A model generated the notes under the pieces. It was not told the DNA's origin, did no database searches, and worked only from the letters and a program-made list of their open reading frames with translations. Shown piece by piece: positions 1-6,896 of a stretch of DNA of 9,574 nucleotides. The stretch is taken from contig CAJMSX010000083.1 of NCBI GenBank assembly GCA_905216195.1, positions 1-9,574 on the forward strand. Direction: 5' to 3'. The number at the start of each line of letters is the position of its first letter. Position 1 is the stretch's first letter. Both the position numbers and the translations under genes were made by a program. This DNA comes from an uncultured bacterium (lineage in GTDB: Bacteria; Bacteroidota; Bacteroidia; Bacteroidales; Marinifilaceae).

Positions 1-312
1 GCAAAGATAAAGCAAAACAAAACCATATTCCAAATTTTTACACCCTTTTTTTTCACATTTTTAGTCACTCCACTCATAAAAAATTAAGAGACAACATACT
101 AACCTTTCAAAAACTTCCTCTTTCTCTCCCAAGAGATTTCCCGGCCCTCAGGAGAAAAGAACAGCACGCCTGTCGGCACCTGAAAAGACTAAAAAGAGAA
201 AGTAAGGGAGACACAGCAAAACGGCATAGCAGGAAGAGTCTTCAGAAGGGGGAAACGGTAAAGAAATCAGAAATAACTTCTACGACACCATCCGGGAGCT
301 ACAGACCGCTTC
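1..312. other. Intergenic region downstream of fmt, no gene seen
   Basis: I see no gene in these 312 bases. Frames on both strands are short or lack a start codon. Bases 1 to about 110 are AT-rich and end in the promoter at 2 to 34. Bases 113 to 270 are purine-rich on the plus strand, so a leftward read-through transcript from fmt would be pyrimidine-rich. The only hairpin noticed is a 5-base-pair TCTCT/AGAGA stem at 123 to 136 without a following T tract on the minus strand. No convincing intrinsic terminator for fmt was found. Confidence 0.6.
2..34 (-). promoter_or_regulatory. Bacteroides-type promoter for a gene beyond the left edge
   Basis: On the minus strand TTTG (34 to 31) is followed after 21 bases by TATCTTTG (9 to 2). 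This fits the Bacteroidetes primary-sigma consensus TTTG, 19 to 21 bases, TAnnTTTG. It is the only place in the window where both elements were found at the right spacing. Transcription would start at or just beyond the window edge and run leftward, so a further minus-strand gene is expected there, separate from the fmt transcript. Confidence 0.6.
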
Positions 313-1278
313 CTACAAAAAAACACAATGATCCGTTTTAAAACCCCGTAAAAAATCTTCTGCGGACATTCTTTTCTTTCCTGACAATTGCAACTCCTGT
401 ACGCCTATCAATCCGTTCTTTACGTAAACCTCCAAGGTTGTCTTACCGTCTGTACGGATTTCTCCCGGCATATGTCCATGAACTTGAGGTATTCTTTCTA
501 CTTTATAGATTTTTAAAGAGAAAATTTCCCCTGTAACTTCATTTTTCATCTCGGACCAGGCTGCAGGAAAAGGCGACAGACCCCGGATGTGGTTATAGAC
601 AGAAGCCACTTCCTGGTTCCAATCGATCTTCATATTCTCTTTAAAAATTTTAGGAGCTAAAATCGGCTGCCGTTCTTTCAGCAACTTCTCCTGATCCAGC
701 AGCGGGTAATTTCCGGTTTCAATCGCCTCCACAGTTTTCACCAGTAATTCCGATCCGACAACCATCAATTGATCGTGAAGCTCACCGGCAGTCATATCTT
801 CCCCGATTTCCACCTTCTCCTGAAAAATAATATTACCGGCATCTATCGCCTGCTTTAATAAAAAGGTAGAAACTCCCGTTACTTTTTCTCCATTCATCAG
901 TACCCGGTTAATGGGAGCCGCTCCCCGGTAATCCGGTAAAAGAGAAGCATGCAAATTCACCGTCCCTAACTCAGGCATATTCCACACCACTTCGGGAAGC
1001 ATTTTAAAAGCAACGACCAGCTGTAAATCCGCCTTTAACTTCGCCAATTCCCGGAGAAAATTTTCATCCCGGAATTTTTCCGGCTGTAAAACGTTTAAAC
1101 CGGCAGCTATAGCAAACTTCTTTACAGCGGATTCCTGTAATTTTTGTCCTCTCCCGGCAGCCTTATCCGGATTAGTCACGACCCCTACCACTTCATACCC
1201 GGCTTCCAGAATTTTCTGCAAAGGTAAAACGGCAAAATCCGGCGTTCCCAAATACACAATTTTCAACTTATGCTTCAT
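313..1278 (-). CDS. fmt: Methionyl-tRNA formyltransferase
   Basis: Transfers the formyl group of 10-formyltetrahydrofolate to methionine on the initiator tRNA in the cytoplasm. The 321 residues match the family length (E. coli 315). The N-terminal formyltransferase domain (about 1 to 205) opens with IVYLGTPDFA. It carries the signature HASLLPDYRGAAPIN at 110 to 124, and the catalytic residues Asn108, His110 and Asp146 fall at the same numbers as in E. coli Fmt. The C-terminal domain (about 208 to 315) has the usual RGLSPFPAAW segment, which contacts tRNA in this family. The ATG at 1278 lies inside the end of the LptF/LptG permease gene (11-base overlap), with a purine-rich GGAAG a few bases upstream that could act as ribosome binding site. 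Translational coupling and co-transcription with the permease are therefore likely. All expected catalytic residues are present. Confidence 0.97.
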   Translation of the reverse strand: MKHKLKIVYLGTPDFAVLPLQKILEAGYEVVGVVTNPDKAAGRGQKLQESAVKKFAIAAGLNVLQPEKFRDENFLRELAKLKADLQLVVAFKMLPEVVWNMPELGTVNLHASLLPDYRGAAPINRVLMNGEKVTGVSTFLLKQAIDAGNIIFQEKVEIGEDMTAGELHDQLMVVGSELLVKTVEAIETGNYPLLDQEKLLKERQPILAPKIFKENMKIDWNQEVASVYNHIRGLSPFPAAWSEMKNEVTGEIFSLKIYKVERIPQVHGHMPGEIRTDGKTTLEVYVKNGLIGVQELQLSGKKRMSAEDFLRGFKTDHCVFL

Positions 1279-2722
1279 CTTTCTTCCGTTTAAAAAAGGA
1301 TTTAAGCCTCTTTCCGAAATTCAAATAAGCTTCCCCATTCAGTATTTCGGAATCGGTTACCGATTTATAAGTCAACAGCACGCCCAGCGGCAACAAAATC
1401 AAAGAGGACATCCAGGTGCCGAACCACACGTCAAAAACGCCCTCCTTAGCAGCCCTTTCTCCGATCATCGAAATCACATAGTAAATAATAAACAGAAGTA
1501 CCGATACGACAACCGGCATACCCAAACCTCCCTTTCGGATGATTCCACCTAAAGGGGCTCCGATAAAAAAGAAAATAAAACAGGCAAATGAAAGCGTAAA
1601 TTTCTTATGCCATTCAATTTCATTTTTCCGGATTTGCTCTTCCTGCTTTAAATTGTAATTCTGCGTATTCCTCAAGCTGGTTTTTACATCCCGGGCGTAT
1701 TGCAAAGCATTATTCACCGCCCGCTGCCGTTCTTCTTCATCGTAACTTTTGAACAGACTGTCCACATCATAGCGTATATGTCGGGTTTCCGCCCGGAACG
1801 TACTATCCAATTGCGGATTGGTATTTTTATTCTTCTGGTAATTCACCACCAATAAACGCTTGGTTTCCCCCATTTTTCTTTCATTCAGCTTCTTTTCCAG
1901 AGAATCAATCGTATATTTCAGCTGGTTTAAATTCAACATAATGGAAGATTTAAACATATCCTCATCCGTTCTTTTCAACTCATTTCCAGGCAACTCGATC
2001 AAAAGAGACTGTTTATCGAATTTCAACCGGCGGAAAGGGAAAGTTCTACGGTTACTTGATTTCATACCTTCATCCGTATAGGTATGCCCGTGAAAAAGGA
2101 CCAATTCCATCACATTGCTTTTAGGATTAGTCAGCATCATTCCGGAATCCGCCTTCGTAACCTCATAATTGCCCGGTATTACCTTATGATTATAAATCAA
2201 CATATTATACATCATACCGGTTTCTTTGTTTATCCTATCGATTTTAATGCTATACCCTTCCAAATCGTTGGTAAAAACTCCTTCTTTAAAAGACAATTCC
2301 GGCTTATGCCGCTTGATGTCATATAACAAACTACCGGCTTTTAAATTAGCCACAGGCAAAATATTATTGGAAAAGAAGAATGCAAAAATGGTTAAAAATA
2401 CGATCAGTACAATCAAAGGAAACATAATCCGATAGAGGGAAATACCGGCCGACTTCAACGCTATCAACTCATAATTCTCTCCCAAAGTTCCGAACGTCAT
2501 GATAGAAGACAACAAAACAGCCAGCGGTAGAGCCATCGGAATAAGAGAGGTCGAAAAATAAAATAAAAGTTCCGCAATAACCGAAAAATCCAGCCCTTTT
2601 CCCACCAGTTCATCGATGTAACGCCATAGCATCTGCATCAGCAAAACAAACATACTGATAAAAAAAGTCGCCACGAAAGGACCGGCAAAACTTTTCAGCA
2701 TAAATATATGTAATTTCTTCAT
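1268..2722 (-). CDS. LptF/LptG family permease (YjgP/YjgQ)
   Basis: Membrane subunit of the type that works with the LptB ATPase to extract lipopolysaccharide from the inner membrane and pass it to the LptC/LptA bridge. Six membrane segments are visible: about 12-34, 50-75, 97-120, 372-392, 400-419 and 432-451. A large periplasmic part lies between segments 3 and 4. The motif ENYELIALKSAGIS (82-95) after segment 2 matches the conserved cytoplasmic coupling loop, and FIGAPLGGIIRKGG (386-399) matches the second conserved half. At 484 residues it is about 120 longer than E. coli LptF or LptG. The excess is a charged, probably helical insert at about 260-370. Sequence alone does not tell LptF from LptG, so no symbol is given. 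A TACCTTTG promoter motif lies just upstream and fmt overlaps its end. No strong ribosome binding site is visible at the ATG. Confidence 0.93.
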   Translation of the reverse strand: MKKLHIFMLKSFAGPFVATFFISMFVLLMQMLWRYIDELVGKGLDFSVIAELLFYFSTSLIPMALPLAVLLSSIMTFGTLGENYELIALKSAGISLYRIMFPLIVLIVFLTIFAFFFSNNILPVANLKAGSLLYDIKRHKPELSFKEGVFTNDLEGYSIKIDRINKETGMMYNMLIYNHKVIPGNYEVTKADSGMMLTNPKSNVMELVLFHGHTYTDEGMKSSNRRTFPFRRLKFDKQSLLIELPGNELKRTDEDMFKSSIMLNLNQLKYTIDSLEKKLNERKMGETKRLLVVNYQKNKNTNPQLDSTFRAETRHIRYDVDSLFKSYDEEERQRAVNNALQYARDVKTSLRNTQNYNLKQEEQIRKNEIEWHKKFTLSFACFIFFFIGAPLGGIIRKGGLGMPVVVSVLLFIIYYVISMIGERAAKEGVFDVWFGTWMSSLILLPLGVLLTYKSVTDSEILNGEAYLNFGKRLKSFFKRKKDEA

Positions 2723-2749
2723 CGACCAATCTGCGTATTAAATTCGCTG

Positions 2750-2757
2750 CAAAGGTA
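2750..2757 (-). promoter_or_regulatory. -7 promoter element upstream of the LptF/LptG gene
   Basis: The minus strand reads TACCTTTG followed by CA, a very typical Bacteroidetes -7 box. It leaves 27 bases to the ATG at 2722. No TTTG was found 19 to 21 bases further upstream; the nearest TTG is only 11 bases away, so the -33 element is weak or degenerate. The site would drive the LptF/LptG permease and fmt together, independently of the START-like gene. Confidence 0.55.
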
Positions 2758-2829
2758 CATTTTTTTATCAATACCGCCGGTAGCTGAAAAATCAAAATAG
2801 GTATCCTCCACAAGAGAAAAGAGAGGAGA

Positions 2830-3207
2830 TCAGGCCCCCAAGGTGCGATGAAGATTCTCGATCTGTTTATCCCACAAATCGACGGTATCGGTTTCATCTT
2901 CCACATCCGTATAATCGGTTATAATCAAGGCTACATCTTCAGTTAAAGGTTGTACATGTATATTGAACTCGAAATATTCCTCCGGATTTTCACTTCCTTC
3001 CCAACGAAAACGAACAAAAACATTATTTTTCTGATCGACCAACACGGCCGGATGTTCCACTCCATTCCAGATAAAGATAAATTTATCTTCCCTTTGCATC
3101 ACATCATCCGCAAACCATTCAGATAAACCGGCAGGCGTACTTAAACGAGAAAACAGAACTTTTACAGATGACGAAAAAATGTACTCCAATTCAATCTTTT
3201 TTCGCAT
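2830..3207 (-). CDS. START-like (SRPBCC/AHSA1-type) domain protein
   Basis: A 125-residue soluble protein that matches a small START-like family seen mainly in Bacteroidetes. The single domain fills the whole chain. The N-terminal strand-helix segment has LFSRLSTPAGLSEWFADDV (18-36), typical of the AHSA1/START fold. A central series of strands (about 42-100) alternates hydrophobic and charged residues, and the C-terminal helix LWDKQIENLHRTLGA (111-125) would close the cavity. Such folds bind small hydrophobic ligands, but no ligand or partner is known to me for this family, so no function is assigned. The protein is acidic, with no signal peptide or membrane segment. It sits 107 bases ahead of the LptF/LptG gene, which has its own promoter motif. 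No clear promoter was found in the 71 bases upstream, so it may be read from the YihY transcript. Confidence 0.85.
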   Translation of the reverse strand: MRKKIELEYIFSSSVKVLFSRLSTPAGLSEWFADDVMQREDKFIFIWNGVEHPAVLVDQKNNVFVRFRWEGSENPEEYFEFNIHVQPLTEDVALIITDYTDVEDETDTVDLWDKQIENLHRTLGA

Positions 3208-3278
3208 ATCATGAAATTTGTGCCTAATATAAAATAATTATCCGAAATAAAAAAGCATCTGATCTAAAAAGGCCTTAA

Positions 3279-4574
3279 CTAGGCAAATTTTTCCTCTCCG
3301 AATTCGCGCCGGATCGCTTCTACGTAACGTTTTTCCCAATCCTTTTCCTTCCGGTCGCTACTAGAAGATAAGCGTATGATGATGTCGGCCAAAGATAATG
3401 TATGCAGATCAATCAAAGGCAGGTAAGAAATTTCATCTTTGTTTTTAATCTCGGCGAGAACCTTTCGGTCGGTTAACTCCTCCAACACCACCCTTAGCTT
3501 ACCGACACTGATTTTCAATGTACGGCTGATCAGTCCCAAAGCAGAGGCTCCGTGCCCACTCATATATTCCGAAGTAATATAACGAATCACTTTTACCGCT
3601 ATATCCACATTATCCATCCATTGGTTCTCCTTATCCATGATACTCCGGTACATACAATGCCGGTTCCGGAGAATAAAACACAATTCGGTTCCCCACAAAA
3701 CGATACACCAGCTCAATTGAAGCCAGGCCAGCAAAAGCGGCAAGGCCGCCAGACTTCCGTATACCGCATTGTATGAACTGACTCCGATTTGAAACCGGAT
3801 ATAAAACCACTGGACAATTTGATAAATACTACCTGCCACTATCCCCGCCACCACAGCATGTTTAAACCGAATCGGAGTGGTGGGCATAAACATGTATAAA
3901 AAAATAAACAACAGCCAGACCAATATAAAAGGGACGAGGTTCAGCAAAGCAATAATTACCGAACCGGCATACCTCAGGAAACCTTCCTCCATCACGATGG
4001 CCTGCAAATTGGAAGTTAAAAATACATTTACACTACTGATTAAAATGACCAGAATAGGGGCGATAAACATAATCGAAAGATAATCGGTAAATTTTTTAGT
4101 AAAGCTGCGGCCTTTTTTCACCCCCCAAATCCGGTTCATGGCCAGTTCGGTATTCCCCAATACCTTAATCACCGACCACAATAAAATGACAATACCTAAA
4201 CCGGCAATGAGACCTCCTTTCGTATTTTCCAAAGCCTGATTGGCAAACTGAACCACGAAATCGATAATTCTAGGATCTGCAAAGCTTTGTTCCCGAAGTT
4301 GGTTTTCTATCACTTTGGCCGCCCCGAATCCTCTGGCAATCCCTAAAGCTAAAGCGACAATGGGAACAAAAGAAAGAACCGAATAAAATGTTAAGGCCGA
4401 AGCCGAAACCGTACATCGGTCCTTCATAAAACGATGCACGGAAATCACCAGTATGGCCAAGGTTTTCAAAATGATATCGGCCATAATCGTCGACTTTTGC
4501 CAATCTTTCCGAATAACGGCATAATAAAAATCCAAGGAAAGATATTTCTTGATTCTGAAATTTAATCTGTGCAT
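3279..4574 (-). CDS. YihY/BrkB family inner-membrane protein with C-terminal winged helix
   Basis: Belongs to the YihY/virulence factor BrkB family, once wrongly called ribonuclease BN; its cellular role is not established. The cytoplasmic N-terminus (about 1-33) is followed by membrane segments at about 34-82, 121-140, 166-186, 205-230, 238-260 and 277-300. Family motifs are visible: ALTFYSVLSFVPIVALALG (60-78), the segment around NRIWGVKKGRS (147-157), and YGSLAALPLLLAWLQLSW (272-289) followed by LWGTEL. After the membrane part, residues about 322-395 look like a winged helix-turn-helix, with helices at 323-338 and 343-370 and a short hairpin around 371-386. This extra domain makes the protein 431 residues against about 290 in E. 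coli YihY. The ATG at 4574 is preceded by GACGGAAAT, a weak ribosome binding site. A -7 promoter motif lies upstream. Confidence 0.9.
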   Translation of the reverse strand: MHRLNFRIKKYLSLDFYYAVIRKDWQKSTIMADIILKTLAILVISVHRFMKDRCTVSASALTFYSVLSFVPIVALALGIARGFGAAKVIENQLREQSFADPRIIDFVVQFANQALENTKGGLIAGLGIVILLWSVIKVLGNTELAMNRIWGVKKGRSFTKKFTDYLSIMFIAPILVILISSVNVFLTSNLQAIVMEEGFLRYAGSVIIALLNLVPFILVWLLFIFLYMFMPTTPIRFKHAVVAGIVAGSIYQIVQWFYIRFQIGVSSYNAVYGSLAALPLLLAWLQLSWCIVLWGTELCFILRNRHCMYRSIMDKENQWMDNVDIAVKVIRYITSEYMSGHGASALGLISRTLKISVGKLRVVLEELTDRKVLAEIKNKDEISYLPLIDLHTLSLADIIIRLSSSSDRKEKDWEKRYVEAIRREFGEEKFA

Positions 4575-4626
4575 ATTTCCGTCTTATTATCCACGGGGTT
4601 GAACGAATCTTCTTCCTGAAATATGA

Positions 4627-4634
4627 CAAATATA
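4627..4634 (-). promoter_or_regulatory. -7 promoter element upstream of the YihY-family gene
   Basis: The minus strand reads TATATTTG, a match to TAnnTTTG, with 52 bases to the ATG at 4574. A TTTG lies upstream at 4649 to 4646, but the spacing is only 11 bases against the usual 19 to 21, so it is not counted as the -33 box. The position just past a hairpin at 4653-4685 fits a boundary between two transcripts. Confidence 0.4.
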
Positions 4635-4652
4635 AGCTTTATTAACAAATTA

Positions 4653-4685
4653 AGAGAGGAACCGTTAAAAAATCTGTTCCTCTTT
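4653..4685 (-). terminator. Hairpin, possible terminator of the cysteate synthase transcript
   Basis: A 10-base-pair stem (4653-4662 with 4676-4685, one G-T pair) closes a 13-base loop. The core is GAGGAAC/GTTCCTC. On the minus strand it lies about 125 bases past the cysteate synthase stop and is followed by TTAATTTGTTAAT, an AT-rich tail rather than a clean T tract. It could be a weak intrinsic terminator or a 3' end-protecting hairpin. The gap between 4575 and 4810 holds no supported gene. Confidence 0.4.
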
Positions 4686-4810
4686 CAGAATTGAAAAACC
4701 GATGAGGAGAAGTGTCCCGTCCTCCACAGCCTAAACGCCCCGCTACAGGAAAGACCTCCGAAAGACTGAAAAAAAGATTCAGGCCCCTGTACGCTGGATC
4801 TCCTCTGCGT

Positions 4811-6103
4811 TTATAAAAAAGTCTGGCGGGCAATTTCTTTTACAAAATCCGGATCGGCATCCAAATTAAAAATAAAATCCGGTTTTTTATACACCAGTTT
4901 ATGCTCATGTTTATACCTTTTAATTCCCCCTCCGGTTATATTCAGCATGATAACGGCATCCTTTTCAATCCGGCCCTCCCGTACCGCTTGTATCAAAGTA
5001 GCTGTAGCGACTCCGGCGGCGGGCTCAATATCCACCCCCTCCAGCCGGTTAAACAATTCACAGGCGAATTCCGCTTCTTCATTGGTAGCGACCAATACAT
5101 CCCCCCGGGTTTCCGTCAAAGCGTCAAACAGACCTCCCTTTACGGCATACGGAGGTTTTCGGTTGGACAATACTTTGGCATACATTTTTTCTACCTGCCG
5201 ACGGGCGGTATCGTCATCGAAAGCCAACAGGTTTCTGGAACCTGCTTTCCAGGCGTCGTACATCGGGGTAAAAGGGATATTCTGGGAAACCATCAGTTTC
5301 ATCAGATTCTTCCCGTATCTCCCGTCGGTAATAAACCGTTTGTTCGCTTCCCAGGCGGCAATGGCCCCGGTCCCGCTTCCAACGGCCTGGAAATAATAGT
5401 CCGGTATACGGCCGATTGTCGTAACAGCCGACAATACCGTCGTTCCCATTCCATCCCGCCGGGCTACATTTTTAGCTCCTCCTTCCGGATAAAACCGATC
5501 CAACTGACAAATAATATTCGACAAATAAATGGCATCGAAATAGTCGCTCCCCTTAGCTGTCGCAAATACTTTCACACAATCGTCCAAAGGTTCTGCCGAC
5601 CAAAGGGCGTCGATACAATCTTCCGGAATACATAACAACAAGGGAATTTTATTTTCCGAACAGACACGGGCAAATGCGCGGGCCGTATTCCCGGCAGAAG
5701 CAACCACCATCACTTTTCCACCATTCCCGTTCCTACGGGCACAAACGGCATACGCTTCACATTCCTTAAAAGCTCCGGTTTTCATCCAGGCTCCTTTTTC
5801 CGGCCAATATCCGTTAAATGTGACGTATAAATTCGTCAATCCCAATTCTCCGGCTAACCCTACACTTTTATAAGTAACAGGAGCTCCTGAGCCCTCCAGC
5901 ATCCGGCAAATGGGCAACCAGTCCGCATACTTATACAATCCCGGCAATTCTTCCTTTACTTGCAGTTGCTTTTTTGCATAATTTGCAAATATCAGAGCGG
6001 CTCCGTCCCTGTTCGGACAATCCAACTCCCATTTCTGATCCGCAAATTTAGTCCCGCAACACCGGGATTCCAGTACATAGTCTGTCATTTCCAAGGTTTT
6101 CAC
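4811..6103 (-). CDS. Cysteate synthase (threonine synthase-like PLP enzyme)
   Basis: Predicted to convert O-phosphoserine and sulfite to L-cysteate and phosphate. The 430-residue chain has the fold-type II layout of threonine synthase. The PLP lysine is in TGAFKECEAY (Lys113), where threonine synthases have SFKDR. SAGNTARAFA (136-145) binds the cofactor ring in this fold, and the loop AVGSGTGAIAAWEA (240-253) holds the phosphate. The N-terminus has a Cys pair (15-16) and a further Cys at 29, then a KQLQVK...GLYKYADWLP segment (45-64) that I associate with cysteate synthases of Methanosarcina and Bacteroidetes. In Bacteroidetes cysteate is the head-group precursor of capnine-type sulfonolipids; in methanogens it leads to coenzyme M. 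No other pathway gene is in the window. The gene is single, between a -7 motif and a possible terminator. The start at 6103 suits the promoter position; Met6 is an alternative. Automatic annotation as threonine synthase would be the main risk. Confidence 0.82.
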   Translation of the reverse strand: MKTLEMTDYVLESRCCGTKFADQKWELDCPNRDGAALIFANYAKKQLQVKEELPGLYKYADWLPICRMLEGSGAPVTYKSVGLAGELGLTNLYVTFNGYWPEKGAWMKTGAFKECEAYAVCARRNGNGGKVMVVASAGNTARAFARVCSENKIPLLLCIPEDCIDALWSAEPLDDCVKVFATAKGSDYFDAIYLSNIICQLDRFYPEGGAKNVARRDGMGTTVLSAVTTIGRIPDYYFQAVGSGTGAIAAWEANKRFITDGRYGKNLMKLMVSQNIPFTPMYDAWKAGSRNLLAFDDDTARRQVEKMYAKVLSNRKPPYAVKGGLFDALTETRGDVLVATNEEAEFACELFNRLEGVDIEPAAGVATATLIQAVREGRIEKDAVIMLNITGGGIKRYKHEHKLVYKKPDFIFNLDADPDFVKEIARQTFL

Positions 6104-6124
6104 TTCATTACAATTTACAATCTA

Positions 6125-6132
6125 CAAAAGTA
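6125..6132 (-). promoter_or_regulatory. -7 promoter element upstream of the cysteate synthase gene
   Basis: The minus strand reads TACTTTTG, a match to TAnnTTTG, leaving 21 bases to the ATG at 6103. No TTTG is present at the -33 distance; CCTACTTC lies there instead. The heptamer AAGTAGG (plus strand) occurs at 6128-6134, overlapping the -7 box, and again at 6151-6157, 23 bases apart. Control of this gene separately from the glycosylation cassette is inferred from position only. Confidence 0.45.
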
Positions 6133-6173
6133 GGTCATTTTCCTGTGCTGAAGTAGGGTATAAATACCACTTT

Positions 6174-6896
6174 TCATGACTTCCTTTTTTCTCTCAATTC
6201 TTTTTTGATTTTATAAAGGTCTTTTACCGACTTTATCCCGATCTTCACAATCCGTTTCAGATTGATGGAATTGATTCCCCCCTGCCGGGGCCTGAAAGTG
6301 ATAGGAATCCATTTCAATCCCGTCTTTTCTGTGACCGCCAGTACACTGATCATCACATTGGAGAGAAAAAAATCCGGAGGGATATCGGTCAAAAAAGCTT
6401 TCAATTTATCAGCCTTTATCAAACGATAAGGGGTATTGGCATCGGCAATCCATTCTCCGAACACGCAGAATATGACGAACTTCAGCACTTTGGTTACGAG
6501 GACACGGCTAAAACCGTCTTGCCTTTCCCTACGGCAACCGATGATGACCTCATAATTCCTGCGCTGTTCCCAGAACTGGGAAAATTCTTCCGGACAAGTC
6601 TGCCCGTCCGAGTCCGTCTGAAAAACATAATCAGCCCCCTGTTCTACTGCATAGCGATAAGCATACAGACAAGTGGAACCGTGTCCGGAATTTTTTTTAG
6701 TCAGGGCAACCAATTGAGGGAATTCATCGAGCAATTCTTTCAATACGTTATAAGTAGAGTCCCTGCTTCCATCATCTACAATAACGAGCTTCGAACCGCT
6801 TCCCCTTTTTTCAACCACCGGATACCATTGGCTGACCACCGTTCTGATGTTGGCCTCTTCATTATAGGCTGGCATGACCACATATAGCTTATCCAT
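6174..6896 (-). CDS. GT2 family glycosyltransferase, dolichyl-phosphate-mannose-synthase-like
   Basis: Likely transfers a sugar from a nucleotide sugar to a polyprenyl phosphate on the cytoplasmic face of the inner membrane. The 240 residues form one GT-A domain. It opens with LYVVMPAYNEEANI (4-17), has DDGSRDST (41-48) for the nucleotide and the metal-binding DSD at 95-97 within QTDSDGQT. Further typical stretches are ANTPYRLIK (153-161) and RQGGINSINL (204-213). No long C-terminal membrane helices are present; the basic tail (about 217-240) may sit against the membrane. Its ATG overlaps the end of the gtrA-like gene by 8 bases (ATGGATAA), so the two are translationally coupled. The pairing with a GtrA protein and a GT39-type enzyme upstream supports a polyprenyl-phosphate-sugar donor role. 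The sugar (mannose, glucose or another) cannot be told from sequence. Confidence 0.88.
   Translation of the reverse strand: MDKLYVVMPAYNEEANIRTVVSQWYPVVEKRGSGSKLVIVDDGSRDSTYNVLKELLDEFPQLVALTKKNSGHGSTCLYAYRYAVEQGADYVFQTDSDGQTCPEEFSQFWEQRRNYEVIIGCRRERQDGFSRVLVTKVLKFVIFCVFGEWIADANTPYRLIKADKLKAFLTDIPPDFFLSNVMISVLAVTEKTGLKWIPITFRPRQGGINSINLKRIVKIGIKSVKDLYKIKKELREKRKS

Noticed and set aside
80..196. Plus-strand stop-free stretch of about 38 codons in the left intergenic region
   Set aside because: It has no ATG start, no recognisable product and an AT- and purine-biased composition. Not a gene.
2804..2827. Hairpin TCCTC/GAGGA just after the START-like gene as a terminator
   Set aside because: The stem is only 5 base pairs with a 14-base loop, and it is not followed by a T tract on the minus strand.
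2610..2906. Minus-strand open frame of 98 codons bridging the START-like and LptF/LptG genes
   Set aside because: It overlaps both real genes in a different frame and covers the promoter motif at 2750-2757. No family resemblance.
4642..4833. Minus-strand open frame of 63 codons after the cysteate synthase gene
   Set aside because: It overlaps the end of the cysteate synthase gene in another frame, runs through the hairpin at 4653-4685, and its Arg-, Gly- and Phe-rich translation resembles no family. Treated as a chance frame.
4901..5635. Plus-strand open frame of 244 codons
   Set aside because: It lies fully antisense to the well-supported cysteate synthase gene, and its translation looks like a mirror of that gene's codon pattern with no recognisable domain.
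4811..6103. Annotation as threonine synthase (thrC)
   Set aside because: The PLP-lysine context and N-terminal segment fit cysteate synthase better; the shared fold explains the resemblance.
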